Assembly: GCA_028583605.1 (NCBI GenBank) | Contig: CM053335.1 | Location: 17,963,347-18,027,346, forward strand | Direction: 5' to 3' | Length of the DNA: 64,000 nt | Origin: Dastarcus helophoroides | Lineage: Eukaryota > Arthropoda > Insecta > Coleoptera > Bothrideridae | Shown here: piece by piece, positions 1-11,669 of the stretch | Layout: each line of letters starts with the position of its first letter | Numbering within the stretch: position 1 is the stretch's first letter | Position numbers and translations under genes: made by a program | Notes under the pieces: model-generated | Database searches by the model: none | What the model was told of the DNA's origin: nothing | What the model saw: only the letters and a program-made list of their open reading frames with translations

Positions 1-120
1 GAGAATTTTGGTTCTGGAGCAATCAGTGTGGCCCTAAGACTCGCAAGTTTGAAGACCCTTGGTGTATTCAATTTGAGAATATCATCTAAAGAAGTCCATA
101 CACAAGTAACTATCTTAAAC
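1..120. repeat. dispersed repeat copy, left window edge
   Basis: About 50 bp around the block GCAATCAGTGTGGCCCTAAG match a second copy near 42130-42185. One frame reads similarly in both (AISxALRLxSLKT), so it may be a scrap of a coding mobile element. The family was not recognised, and the copy is cut by the window edge. Confidence 0.4.
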
Positions 121-125
121 ATTAA

Positions 126-275
126 TTAGTTTCATTCCTATTGTGTGGCATTTTCTTCGCCGGTTGCTTTTTCCACACGTCTAGATTTTAGTTACCTTTT
201 TTTTTCATTAAGGATTGGAAGAAGCAACTGCCGAAGAAAATGCCACTCAATAGGAATGGAATTAACGAAACTTTG
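126..275. repeat. inverted copy of LTR spacer block
   Basis: The stretch 126-165 is the reverse complement of part of 200-262 (the block reading GAAGAAAATGCCACTCAATA), giving an imperfect hairpin. The same spacer block lies between paired promoter modules of the LTR family at about 780, 1385, 28255, 32675, 33885, 35595 and, on the minus strand, 43130. Confidence 0.55.
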
Positions 276-289
276 TAAAGAAGATACAG

Positions 290-1833
290 AGAATCATGTG
301 GCGAAATGTAAATTATAGAATTTAGTACCTAAGAAAGATCTGACAAGGGGAAAGCGGTCGCAATAACGAAGCAAACGGCAGTTAAGCGTTCCAGAAATTT
401 CTGCAAACGATAAAATCTTATCTGCGGGATTTTTCTAGAAGCCTGGGAGCCAAAACTATATAAGGAGATCGCCTTTCCCTCGAAAGAGTCAGTCAGTTAG
501 ACAGTATAGTTAGTGAGTTAGTAGTTAGACGTCAATAAGTGAGTTCATTATTCAGTTGTAGTTGTAGAAGTAGTTGTAGAAATTTCGGCAAACGATAAGT
601 CTTATCTGCGGGATTTTTCTAGAACCCGGGAGCCAAAACTATATAAGGCGATCGCCTTTCCCTCGAAAGAGTCAGTCAGTTAGACAGTATAGTTAGTCAG
701 TTAGTAGTTAGACGTCAATAAGTGAGTTCATTATTCAGTTGTAGTGTTCCGAGTTTAGTTTGGTAATAATAGATTTTAGTTACCTTTTTTTTTCATTAAG
801 AATTGGAAGAAGCAACTAGCGAAGAAAATGCCACTCAATAAGAATGGAATTAACGAAACTTTGTAAAGAAGATACAGAGAATATTGTAGCGAAATGTAAA
901 TTATAGAATTTAGTACGTAAGAAAATGTTCTAGAAAGATCTGATAAGGGGAAAGCGGTCGCGATAACGAAGCAAACGGCAGATAAGCGTTCCAGATATTT
1001 CTGCAAACGATAAAACTTATCTGCAGGATTTTTCTAGAACCTGGGAGCCAAAACTATATAAGGCGATCGCCTTTCCCTCGAAAAAGTCAGTCAGTTAGAC
1101 AGTATAGTTAGTGAGTTAGTAGTTAGACGTCAATAAGTGAGTTCATTATTCAGTTGTAGTTGTAGAAGTAGTTGTAGAAATTTCGGCAAACGATAAGTCT
1201 TATCTGCGGGATTTTTCTAGAACCCGGGAGCCAAAACTATATAAGGCGATCGCCTTTCCCTCGAAAGAGTCAGTCAGTTAGACAGTATAGTTAGTCAGTT
1301 AGTAGTTAGACGTCAATAAGTGAGTTCATTATTCAGTTGTAGTGTTCCGAGTTTAGTTTGGTAATAATAGATTTTAGTTACTTTTTTTTTCATTAAGAAT
1401 TGGAAGAAGCAACTAGCGAAGAAAATGCCACTCAATAAGAATGGAATTAACGAAACTTTGTAAAGAAGATACAGAGAATATTGTAGCGAAATGTAAATTA
1501 TAGAATTTAGTACGTAAGAAAATGTTCTAGAAAGATCTGATAAGGGGAAAGCGGTCGCGATAACGAAGCAAACGGCAGATAAGCGTTCCAGATATTTCTG
1601 CAAACGATAAAACTTATCTGCGGGATTTTTCTAGAACCTGGGAGCCAAAACTATATAAGGCGATCGCCTTTCCCTCGAAAGAGTCAGTCAGTTAGACAGT
1701 ATAGTCAGTGAGTTAGTAGTTAGACGTCAATAAGTGAGTTCATTAGTGTAGTGTTTCGAGTTTAGTTAGAAATAAAGTGGGTATTATTCAGCAAGTGTTT
1801 AATAATCATTTCGAACCGATAAGCCCCTAACAT
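290..1833 (+). mobile_element. tandemly amplified LTR-family promoter modules (five TATA units)
   Basis: Five copies of the LTR promoter module follow one another, with TATATAAGG near 457, 641, 1056, 1236 and 1653. Equivalent positions in modules 1, 3 and 5 repeat about every 600 bp. Modules 2 and 4 are shorter and lack the distal upstream part. Each has TTCTAGAA or related heat-shock half-sites upstream of TATA and a TCAGTCAGTTAG start region downstream. The last module ends with AATAAA (about 1772) and the LTR-like 3' end ...CGATAAGCCCCTAACA at about 1833. No coding sequence is present; the ORFs across it merely reflect the repeat. Confidence 0.75.
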
Positions 1834-1861
1834 TGGCTTTAAATTTAACAGTGCTAATTTT

Positions 1862-1905
1862 GCTAAGTTGATACACATTTTCACCCTCTTAGAGGCGCAA
1901 TTACA
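1862..1905 (-). repeat. dispersed motif TTGATACACATTTTCACCC
   Basis: A conserved ~30-bp motif followed by CTTAGAGG. Other copies lie near 2272, 2829, 11815, 12145, 12470, 12785 and 13655, in both orientations. It is embedded in unlike flanks, which suggests a mobile-element end or a conserved core of related satellites. Confidence 0.5.
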
Positions 1906-2024
1906 AAAAATTCTTAACCTCAAAAACTCGAAACTTTTTCCATAAATTTTAAAACTGAAATCAATATTCAGTATTTCCCTCAATATTTTACAGATTTAAT
2001 TCAAATTATTTTGTAGTACTTTCG

Positions 2025-2200
2025 AGTTTTTAGTCGACATTTCGAGTTTTTCAGTCGACATTTCGAGTTTTTAGTCGACATTTCGAGTTTTTAAGTCGAC
2101 ATTTCGAGTTTTCAGTCGACATTTCGAGTTTTTAGTCGACATTTCGAGTTTTTAAGTCGACATTTCGAGTTTTTCAATCGACATTTCGATTTTTTTTCTC
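2025..2200. repeat. 20-bp minisatellite (TCGACATTTCGAGTTTTTAG)
   Basis: About nine imperfect copies of a 19-21 bp unit, varying mainly in the number of T residues and an A/C before GTCGAC. Confidence 0.85.
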
Positions 2201-2264
2201 TCCAAAAAACTGCGAGTTTCAGTTACTTATTGTTTTCGAAATTTTCGCCTTAAACTTAAAATTG

Positions 2265-2305
2265 CGAATTTGATACACATTTTCACCCCCTTAGAGGTGG
2301 ACTGC
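2265..2305 (-). repeat. dispersed TTGATACACATTTTCACCC motif, second copy
   Basis: Same core as at 1862 with CCCCTTAGAGG after it. A third, shorter copy is at about 2829-2862. Confidence 0.45.
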
Positions 2306-2918
2306 GAAAATTCTTATATGAGAAAATTCGAGAATGTTTTCATAAATTTTAAAACCAAAAATCGAAACTCCAAACTTAATAAACACTTTCTAAAACTGGA
2401 AAAATAGTTTCCCCAATTTTTCTTGATAATTTACCCGTTCTCGTAATTTCGTGTTTAAAATTTGAATTGAAACTTTTATTTTAAATCGGATATTTAAGCT
2501 TGAACTCGAAAATTCGATAATTTGTTCATAAATTGTAAAATTAAAGTGGAATTTCCAAGTTAAAACAGAGCTCAAGAGCTTGAAATTTTTTTTTCAAAAA
2601 GTTTTTCTCAACAATTTACCTTTTTTTTTCAAATTTCGCATTAAAACTTGAATTGGGACTTTGATTTTAGATTGTACGCTTTAGAATTCTTAATCGAATG
2701 TCAATTCTCTTTGAGACAATTTGGTGTCGAAGAAGAAAATACAACTTCTGCATGCAGCTTTAAATAGAACAATCTGTTTTATTTGTTGAGAGCATGCGGT
2801 ATGGAAACTAATTCCTTATTATATTTAATATACATTTTCACCCCTTTAGGGGTCAATTGCGAAGAGGCCTTTCTCAGTCTTTCATTCCTCCCAAAAGTTG
2901 GTTATTTCATCAGAAGCA

Positions 2919-3859
2919 TTTCTTACCAGTGGCGGCTGGTCTTAAAGAGCGCAAGAGCGCGCGCTCCTCGTGAAAGAGCGATCTATTCTTGGATTTATCA
3001 CATTTTTAAACACAAAATAATGGCATACTAATTAACTAATAAGACTTGTGATGGATTTATCACATTTTTAAACACAAAATAATGACATACTAATTAACTA
3101 ATAAGACTTGTGAATGACTTGGAATAAAATACACCAACGTTTGATTCCGTTATTCGTATTAAATATTATAAGGAAATTTAAATAAGTTGGTGCGCGCAGA
3201 AATATGCACCTAGCGAGGGTGCCGTGCGATGCCTATCTACGGTCTTTATGGGATGCGGAGAAATAAACTACAGAACACCACGTTAAAGCTAGCCCGGGGT
3301 ACGCCGCTCCGCGCATGTGCGATATTGCCAAATGGTGAGTACGAGTCAGAGTTTGGAGTGTGTATTTACATCTTTACATTTATGACGGCTGATCTGATTG
3401 CGATTGTTAATTGTGCCGCTTCCAGGCCTAACTGCCAATAGTACCGCTATTCACAAAGAGATAGCAGTACCCAATCTAGGGTCTAATTATTCATTTATAG
3501 ATTTGAATTTAAACAATTTTGATGAGAAAGGTAATGAAGACTTTATTTCTTTAAAAGATCGTAGAGCGGATTTTGTTTTAAAAAATATTTTTTTTGTGTT
3601 TTTGTAGAGTTTAATTAGAACCTTGTAATAAAATATATTTTATTTTCAAATGCAGTTTTCATGAAAATGGAGATTATAAGATGGTAATTAAATTTAATTC
3701 GTAAAAATACTATTAAATATCACACCTTTTGTGTCACTTTTGTTTCTCTTAAATTTAATATCTTGCTATGACACTGGATTCACCTAAACTCTTAACTACT
3801 AATATTTTTGCATCTGCGCACCCCCTGTCAAAAAGTCACCAGCCGCCACTGTTTCTTAC
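2919..3859. mobile_element. non-autonomous hAT-type DNA transposon with 8-bp target duplication
   Basis: The element spans 2927-3851. It begins CAGTGGCGGCTGGT and ends ACCAGCCGCCACTG, perfect 14-bp terminal inverted repeats of the hAT CAGTGGCGG type. It is flanked by TTTCTTAC at 2919-2926 and 3852-3859, a perfect 8-bp duplication as hAT transposases make. The 925-bp interior contains a ~60-bp direct duplication (about 2989-3048 and 3050-3110) and GC-richer pieces near 3190-3330. A short open stretch at 3398-3607 could be a remnant of a longer parent, but no transposase motif can be read. Mobility would depend on a transposase supplied elsewhere. Confidence 0.85.
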
Positions 3860-3956
3860 GTACAGGATTTCCCATTGGAAAACAAATCCAATACATATTT
3901 GCATCGTTTTTATAAATCCTATCCTATTCCTCTGTTTTATTGTACACTTCAAAAAT

Positions 3957-4100
3957 TGAAATACAGAAACTTGTCCCCTGAAACCAAGAAAGATTAAAAA
4001 ACACAACAAAGGTACTGGCTAACGCGTTTCGACAGCCAAGCTGTCATCTGCAGAGAAGAAGATAACCAAGGATTAGTCCGTTCCACCAAACTGTACACTT
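3957..4100. mobile_element. Penelope-like element fragment with hammerhead-like arm (minus strand)
   Basis: Matches one arm of the palindromic elements at 43985 and 61475. It holds the block GCGTTTCGACAGCCAAGCTG, i.e. the complement of the hammerhead-like stem, followed by the tail AAGATAACCAAGG and GTCCGTTCCACCAAA. It runs directly into the GIY-YIG remnant at 4101. Confidence 0.6.
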
Positions 4101-4230
4101 GACATTACAAGAACGATGAATCGTTTTTGTAATGTGACATACATCGGTGAAACGGGCAGTTCCTCCAAAACGCGAATATGTGCACAAAAAATGTCTAAAC
4201 TTGGTTCATTTTTGTATTATTCATCCGGAT
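4101..4230 (+). pseudogene. remnant of Penelope-like GIY-YIG endonuclease domain
   Basis: A short open stretch reads ...CNVTYIGETGSSSKTRI, with YIGETG encoded at 4140-4157. The VYIGETGR.LK.R pattern is the signature of the GIY-YIG endonuclease at the C-terminus of Penelope-like retroelement polyproteins. No reverse transcriptase core is recognisable around it and the frame decays on both sides, so this is a fragment. The adjacent palindrome arm at 3957-4100 belongs to the same class and supports the assignment. Confidence 0.5.
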
Positions 4231-4259
4231 TGAGGTCAGGTGTGTCGGAAAGCAATTAA

Positions 4260-6330
4260 ATTGTTCACGTTAAAACCACGAACGATTTGGAAGCGTCGGA
4301 TTGTTAGATGGATCTTTATTATTTTAATCAAATTATTCTTTACACAGGGAGCCAAATTGTTCTTTACACAGGGAGCGATTAAGAAGCTCTTGAATCGTAA
4401 TTTAATAGAGTAATTGAAAATTAAAAAGCTTCGGGAACAAAGCAAAAGTAAACGATCCTTTGAAGTCGGTAGTACATTAAAGAATTTTCCGTTATAAAAT
4501 TTCTCAATCAAGTTAATTACTAATCTGTTAATTAATTAAAACCATCATCGGTAGTAATCCAAAAGCCTAGTACTTCAAAGTATTGCGGAACAATTTCCTA
4601 TATTTCGTTAATTAGACGGCGTTTTGTAATTAGTGGCGCTGCTACGGCAGCCATCGATTTCTGCAAATATTTCGCTTCACGGAACACTCTCGGCCACAAG
4701 GGCAGCCCTTCGGCGGGCAATTCGCCCAAGACACTGATGCATATTGTAAAGCCGGAACAAAGGATAAATTCCTAATAACTAACCGTAAAGTATGGAATAG
4801 TCCGGGGTGATTCATCAACATTTTAATTAATACATAATTAACGTCTTAGCAACAACGGAATTGTCTCTGTCTCTGCCTTTCCCGTCCCCGTCACCCAAAC
4901 CTCCTACGCACAACACTTCAGCTTCTAATTGCTCCTACGAATGGGGACCATTTGATTTATGGCGCGTTCTGCTTTTCTATGCCGTTCCGGTATATTGTGA
5001 AATGTATTAAGTTATTCGTTACAAGATAACGAATAAATCCACCACTTTTACCTGACTAACTCTCTACAGAAATCACGTATCGAGCAGCTGTTCATAAATG
5101 GGGAAGCTGATCGAAAAAAAAACTTGAAATTTACCCAAGTATCGAGAAATTGAAAATTTTGGAACCCAAATTGAAAATGTTGGAACCCAAATCGATTTGA
5201 AAAAACGTAGATAATAAAAAAACAATACAATTTTAGTTTTCTAGAAAGAGTTGAAATTCATTTTACATTAATCCGTGAGCATGACGGTCGTATTTTCATT
5301 ATTTTCAGGCTCCTAGTGCGCCTTCGTTTCTCTGTTTATATTTGGCTTCTCTTTTATAGTAGGCGGGATTTCCTCTTGAAGTTAAGACGTTTATGTCTAT
5401 AAACAAAAATATTATGTAAATATTGAGCTCAGATATTTATAACAAAAGATTAAAACTTTCAAATTCAAACCCTGAAAAAACACAGGAAATTTGAAATAAT
5501 TTTTATGTAATTGTCGAAATTCGATTAATTGTATTCCATAACTATCGAAATAAAAAGTGGAAGAACTAAAAAAAGACGAAAATTCTCGTCGAGAAATTTT
5601 CAAATAAAGCGTGAAAGTGCTAAAGCGTTTAAGTGTTAAAGCTTGGTTTATTTATCGACGAAGTAGTTCTAATGTCAGGGGCACAATATTTGCGTAAATA
5701 TGATTATGCGTTATTTGGTCGGATCGAAATCAAATATGAATTGTGTTTAGCCAGCGAATTATGCGGTAAATTAACTACAACTATCGATTGATAACATTTA
5801 CTTTCCGCGACGTGTTTGTCGATCAAATATCACATGCTCTCGCAAGGCTATTTTGGATTCAATTAGAGCTTGCACTATTAGTGGGTATTAATAATTATAA
5901 TTTTAATTATTCCCGGCAATATGCATATAATTTGGTCTCAATTAAATCCACACGTCTGTCTGGTTGTGATGTTTAAACCGTTCGAGAATTTATAATGAGG
6001 AAGTGGCATCCATCCCAATTTGATGATTTTGTAATCAAAAAAAAATTTTTTTAGTGGTCACTCATGACGTCTCCACAAATTGACAACCTAACTTGAAAAA
6101 CTGTGACATCTTCAGCTAGAATTGCTTCTGAAAACATCGCACTACATTCAGTCATTTCAAACAACTTTTCATAGTTACGTTGTACGTATCGCATTTTAAA
6201 ATTAAGTAGACCGCACTGCACACAATCACTTCAAGAAAAACCAGTTTGTTGAACAGCGTCAAATAAACGTTTGATTCAGTGTTTGGGCGTGATTAGCAAA
6301 CTCAGCGAAACACTATTTCAAAAGTTTTAC
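4260..6330. other. intergenic stretch, no supported gene
   Basis: Unique-looking AT-rich sequence with many TTAATTA runs. Minor features are a duplicated ACAGGGAGC piece at 4345-4376 and a short repeat of TTGAAAAT-TTGGAACCCAAAT at 5150-5195. Short ORFs show no family signature. Confidence 0.5.
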
Positions 6331-6508
6331 TTTAGTCGAGTCAATAATAATCCAAAAATAAAACTCGTTTAAATAAGCCCCAATACCGAGCAAGGTTCAC
6401 GACGGGACCATAGTGAATTCGAATTTTTTTTTGACTTACTGAACTAACGATACTTGTTTTTTTAACTTTTAAAATCTCGATCTCACAAATGATCATTCGA
6501 AAAAAATA

Positions 6509-6885
6509 GATCTGTAACGCAATGTAAATAGATGGAATAGAATTTAGAATAGAATTGTAGAATTTAGTAAATAAAAAAAAGTTTCTAGAAGGATCTGATA
6601 AGGGGAAAGCGGCCGCGATAACGAAACAAATGCGTTCCAGAAATTTCGGCAAACGATAAGCCTTATCTGCCGAAAAGTTCTAGAAGCCGGGAGCCAAAAC
6701 TATAAAAGGCGGCTCAGCTTTCCCTCATGGAAGTCAGTTAAAAGTCATGTGTAGTTAGTGAGTTAGTAAGAAGTCAATAAGTGAGTTCATTATGCAGTTG
6801 TAGTGATCCGAGTTTAGTTTGGTAATAAAGTGGGTATTATTCGATAAGTGTAATCAATTCGAAACGATAAAGCCCGTAACAGATC
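6509..6885 (+). mobile_element. solo LTR with GATC target duplication
   Basis: A textbook solo LTR, 6513-6881 (369 bp), starting TGTAACGC and ending CCCGTAACA, flanked by GATC at 6509-6512 and 6882-6885. It contains TTCTAGAA at 6583-6590, TTCCAGAAATTTC at 6635-6647, TTCTAGAA at 6678-6685, TATAAAA at 6701, initiator-like TCAGT at 6734 and AATAAA at 6824. U3 therefore covers about 6513-6735, with R and U5 after it. It shows that the family inserts with a 4-bp duplication, as LTR retrotransposons do. Confidence 0.85.
6583..6740 (+). promoter_or_regulatory. heat-shock-element/GATA promoter of the LTR family
   Basis: Three clusters of alternating GAA/TTC pentamers: TTCnnGAA, a perfect three-unit TTCnnGAAnnTTC at 6635-6647, and a second TTCnnGAA just upstream of TATA. 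This matches the heat-shock factor consensus. Between them lie (A/T/C)GATAA motifs near 6596, 6617 and 6655 plus their complement TTATCTGC. TATAAAA and TCAGT follow at RNA polymerase II spacing. Heat inducibility is inferred, not shown. Confidence 0.65.
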
Positions 6886-6889
6886 TTTT

Positions 6890-7670
6890 GTAGACAATCG
6901 TAAGATCTATAAATTAATGTAATAAATAATAATAATAAATTCACCAAATGGGGGTTTAGTGGCACATTTTTTTGTTGCAAATCAATTTTACATTCAATAT
7001 GCATGGAATTTAAAAACAATCGAAGTTTCATAGTAAAAGAATGTATTCGTGCAGCAAATTCAATTTAAAATTGCCAGAAACAAATATTTAATTCGGTAAT
7101 GGTATTGTATTTCCCTCTCTCTGACATTGCGTTTCAGCTTCCTCTCGCGCGCCGAATGTAATTTCTCACACAAACAGTTGATATGATAAAAGTTTTTCTC
7201 ATTTTTCTTCGCCGCTTTAATAAAGAACACCCATAAAATCCAGACTGTATTTTTAATTATTTTCGCACGCCTTCGGCATTTTGCGAGGTTACTCGGTAAT
7301 TTCATAACCATTACTTTGGGTGGGAGTGTTCGGATTAATTAAAATTCAAGAAGGCATCAACTTCTGCAAATTAATAAAAGGTGTGGCGAGCGTCGTTCGA
7401 ATTAGAACGAACCGAAATTAAACTGTCAAGATTGGACAACGCGCCTCAAACCGGACAGGAAGAAATAACGAATCCCCCATGACCCCCCCCCTACTCGATC
7501 ACTACACATGGCGCTTTATTAAAGTTCGAACTGCAATTACTGGTGAACAATGTCTTGAGGCTGCCGCAAATTCAATCCTAACGTACCTAGTGCGATCCTG
7601 GGAGATCCCTTCAATATGGGTCCAGACGGAAACCTATCTAGTTGGAGCAGGATGCTAGAGACCTTTGAAA
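6890..7670. other. intergenic stretch, no supported gene
   Basis: AT-rich unique sequence with a poly-C run near 7484. The satellite array starts at about 7672. No coding signature. Confidence 0.5.
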
Positions 7671-7671
7671 T

Positions 7672-10600
7672 TAACCATTTGGTGGTCGAAATTTCAATAA
7701 AAAACGAAAGTTCATCAGTAACTTTGTCTTTTTCAACCATAATGTTGTCTTCATATGGTACATGTTTCGCCTTCTAGAACAGTCAGTCAATTTTAATAGT
7801 CATTTGGTGGTCAAAATTTCAATGAAAAATGGAAGTTCATCAGTAATATTTTCTTTTTCCACTATAACTTGGTCTTCATATGGCAGATTTATTGCATTTG
7901 GATACCATCAGTCCATCTTAATAGTCATTTGGTGGTCAAAATTTTAATGAAAAACGAAAGTTCATCAGTAACATTGTCTTTTTCCTTTAAAATGTTGTCT
8001 TCATATGGTACATGTGTCGCCTTTTAGAACAGTCAATCCATTTTAATAGTCATTTGGTGGTCAAAATTTCAATGAAAAACGGAAGCTCATCAGTAATATT
8101 TTCTTTTTCCACTATAACTTGGTCTTCATATGGCAGATTTATTGCATTTGGATACCATCAATCCATCTTAATAGTCATTTGGTGGTCAAAATTTTAATGA
8201 AAAACGAAAGTTCATCAGTAACATTGTCTTTTTCCTCTATAATGTTGTCTTCATATGGTACATGTTTCGCCTTCTAGAACAGTCAATCCATTTTAATAGT
8301 CATTTGGTGGTCAAAATTTTAATGGAAAACGAAAGTTCATTAGTAACATTGTCTTTTTCCTTTACAATGTTGTCTTCATATGGTACATGTTTCACCTTCT
8401 ATAACAGTCAATCCATTTTAATAGTCATTTGGTGGTCAAAATTTTAATGAAAAACGGAAGCTCATCAGCAATGTTTTCTTTTTCCACTATAACTTGGTCT
8501 TCATATGGCAGATTTATTGCATTTGGATACCATCAATCCATCTTAATAGTCATTTGGTGGTCAAAATTTTAATGAAAAACGAAATTTCATCAGTAACATT
8601 GTCTTTTTCCTTTAAAATGTTGTCTTCATATGGTACATGATTCGCCTTCTTGAACAGTCAGTCAATTTTAATAGTCATTTGGTGGTCAAAATTTCAATGA
8701 AAAATGGAAGTTCATCAGTAATATTTTCTTTTTCCACTATAACTTGGTCTTCATATGGCAGATTTATTGCATTTGGATACCATCAGTCCATCTTAATAGT
8801 CATTTGGTGGTCAAAATTTTAATGAAAAACGAAAGTTCATCAGTAACATTGTCTTTTTCCTTTATAATGTTGTCTTCATATGGTACATGTTTCGCCTTCT
8901 AGAACAGTCAGTCCATTTTAATAGTCATTTGGTGGTCAAAATTTCAATGAAAAATGGAAGTTCATCAGTAATATTTTCTTTTTCCACTATAACTTGGTCT
9001 TCATATGGCAGATTTATTGCATTTGGATACCATCAATCCATCTTAATAGTCATTTGGTGGTCAAAATTTTAATGAAAAACGAAAGTTCATCAGTAACATT
9101 GTCTTTTTCCTTTATAATGTTGTCTTCATATGGTACATGTTTCGCCTTCTAGAACAGTCAATCCATTTTAATAGTCATTTGGTGGTCAAAATTTCAATGA
9201 AAAACGGAAGTTCATCAGTAATATTTTCTTTTTCCACTATAACTTGGTCTTCATATGGCAGATTTATTGCATTTGGATACCATCAATCCATCTTAATAGT
9301 CATTTGGTGGTCAAAATTTTAATGAAAAACGAAAGTTCATCAGTAACATTGTCTTTTTCCTTTATAATGTTGTCTTCATATGGTATATGTCTCGCCTTCT
9401 AGAACAGTCAATCCATTTTAATAGTCATTTGGTGGTCAAAATTTCAATGAAAAACGGAAGCTCATCAGTAATATTTTCTTTTTCCACTATAACTTGGTCT
9501 TCATATGGCAGATTTATTGCATTTGGATACCATCAATCCATCTTAATAGTCATTTGGTGGTCAAAATTTTAATGAAAAACGAAAGTTCATCAGTAACATT
9601 GTCTTTTTCCTTTAAAATGTTGTCTTCATATGGTACATGATTCGCCTTCTTGAACAGTCAGTCAATTTTAATAGTCATTTGGTGGTCAAAATTTCAATGA
9701 AAAATGGAAGTTCATCAGTAATATTTTCTTTTTCCACTATAACTTGGTCTTCATATGGCAGATTTATTGCATTTGGATACCATCAATCCATCTTAATAGT
9801 CATTTGGTGGTCAAAATTTTAATGAAAAACGAAAGTTCATCACTAATATTTTCTTTTTCCACTATAACTTGGTCTTCATATGGCAGATTTATTGCATTTG
9901 GATACCATCAATCCATCTTAATAGTCATTTGGTGGTCAAAATTTTAATGAAAAACGAAAGTTCATCAGTAACATTGTCTTTTTCCTTAATAATGTTGTCT
10001 TCATATGGTACAAGTTTCACCTTCTAGAACAGTCAATCCATTTTAATAGTCATTTGGTGGTCAAAATTTCAATGAGAAACGGAAGCTTATGCGTAATATT
10101 TTCTTTTTCCACTATAACTTGGTCTTCATATGGCAGATTTATTGCATTTGGATACCATCAATCCATCTTAATAGTCATTTGGTGGTCAACATTTTAATGA
10201 AAAACGAAAGTTCATCACGTAACATTTTCCTTTTCACTTATGAATATTGTCTTCATATGGTACAGATTTATTCGCATTCTAGATACAGTCAGTCAATCTT
10301 GAATAGTCATTTGGTGGTCAAAATTTTAATGAAAAACGAAATTTCATCAGTACCATTGTCTTTTTCCTCTATAATGTTGTCTTCATATGGTACATGTTTC
10401 GCCTTCTAGAACAGTCAATCAATTTTAATAGTCATTTGGTGGTCAAAATTTCAATGAAAAACGGAAGTTCATCAGTAATATTTTCTTTTTCCACTATAAC
10501 TTGGTCTTCATATGGCAGACTTATTTCATTTGGATACCATCAGTCCATCTTAATAGTCATTTGGTGGTCAAAATTTTAATAAAAAACGAAAGTCCATCAG

Positions 10601-11335
10601 TAACATTGTCTTTTTCCTTTATAATGTTGTCTTCATATGGTATATGTCTCGTCTTCTAGAACAGTCAATCCATTTTAATAGTCATTTGGTGGTCAAAATT
10701 TTAATGAAGAACGAAAGCTCATCAGCAATGTTTTCTTTTTCCACTATAACTCGGTCTTCATATGGCAGATTTATTGCATTTGGATACCATCAATCCATCC
10801 TTATAGTCATTTGGTGGGAAAAATTTTAATGAAAAATGAAAGTTCATCAGTAGCATTGTCTTTTTCCTTTATAATGTTGTCTTCATATGGTACATGTTTC
10901 GCCTTCTAGAACAGTCAATCCACTTTAACAGTCTTTTGATGGTCAAAATTTTAATGAAAAACGAAAGTTTATCACTAACATTGTCTTTTTCCTCTCTAAT
11001 GTTATCTTCATATGGTACATGTTGCCTCTTAGAACAATCAATTGATTTTAATGGTCATTTGTTGGTTAAAATTTCAATAAAAAGCGGAAATTCATCAGTA
11101 ATATTTTCTTTTTCAACTTCAATTTGGTCTTCATTTGGTACATTTTTTGCATTCGGATACAATCAACCAGTCTTATTAATCTTAATTTTTTTCCAGAGTA
11201 ACATTTTCTTTATACGATGCATGTTTCGAATTTGAACACAACCAATTCATCTTAAAAATCATTTGGTTGTCAAAATTTCAAAGAAAAACGAAAGTTCATC
11301 AGTAATATTTTCTTTTTCCACTATAATATTGTCTG
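7672..11335. repeat. 125-bp satellite organised as 250-bp dimers
   Basis: About 29 monomers. The phrase CATTTGGTGGTCAAAAT recurs at 7801, 7926, 8051, 8176 and so on, at exactly 125-bp steps with almost no indels until about 10000. Alternating monomers carry either TGGTACATGTTTCGCCTTCT or GGCAGATTTATTGCATTTGG, so the higher-order unit is 250 bp. The last five or so copies are more diverged. The 61-residue ORFs recurring every 250 bp follow from the repeat and are not evidence of a gene. Confidence 0.95.
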
Positions 11336-11350
11336 CATATTATAACAAAA

Positions 11351-11663
11351 TGTAGTTATAGAATTTGTATTAGTGATTGTGTCGTGTAAGGAACTCTCTG
11401 GAAACATTTAATGATGGGAAACGGCCGCGAGAATGAATCGCTCCAGACGTTTCCACAAGCGATAATCTTATCTGTACGGAGATCCGTTCTAGAAAACCGG
11501 AACGGTATAAAAACGCGGTCGTCTTTTCCTCAGTTAGTCAGTTAGTTAGTCAGATAGTCTGATAGTTAAGTGAATTTTAATTGTAGTGTTCCCAAATAAG
11601 TTTGAAATAAAGCGTTTACAATTTACGAAGTTTTAATTTTCGAACCGATAACGCGCGACAACA
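11351..11663 (+). mobile_element. diverged solo LTR of the same family
   Basis: Shows the same order of parts as the main family with many substitutions: GGGAAACGGCCGCGA, CGATAATCTTATCTG, TTCTAGAAAACCGGAAC, TATAAAA near 11501, TCAGTTAGTCAGTTAG, AATAAA near 11607, and the terminus CGAACCGATAACGCGCGACAACA. The boundaries are inferred by alignment with the other copies; no target duplication is clear. Confidence 0.6.
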
Positions 11664-11669
11664 TTATAT

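Noticed and set aside
776..1603. Minus-strand ORFs of 76-96 codons with a hydrophobic segment, recurring at 776, 1313 and (plus strand) 42998 and 43322
   Set aside because: They are reverse readings of the LTR promoter and spacer, present wherever that repeat is present and dependent on its U3 sequence.
7762..11235. A dozen 61-codon ORFs at 250-bp spacing resembling a gene cluster
   Set aside because: The monomer is 125 bp, not a multiple of three, and the ORFs recur only because the dimer is homogenised.
7672..11335. CRISPR-like regular spacing
   Set aside because: Repeats are contiguous 125-bp satellite monomers with no unique spacers, in an evidently eukaryotic sequence.
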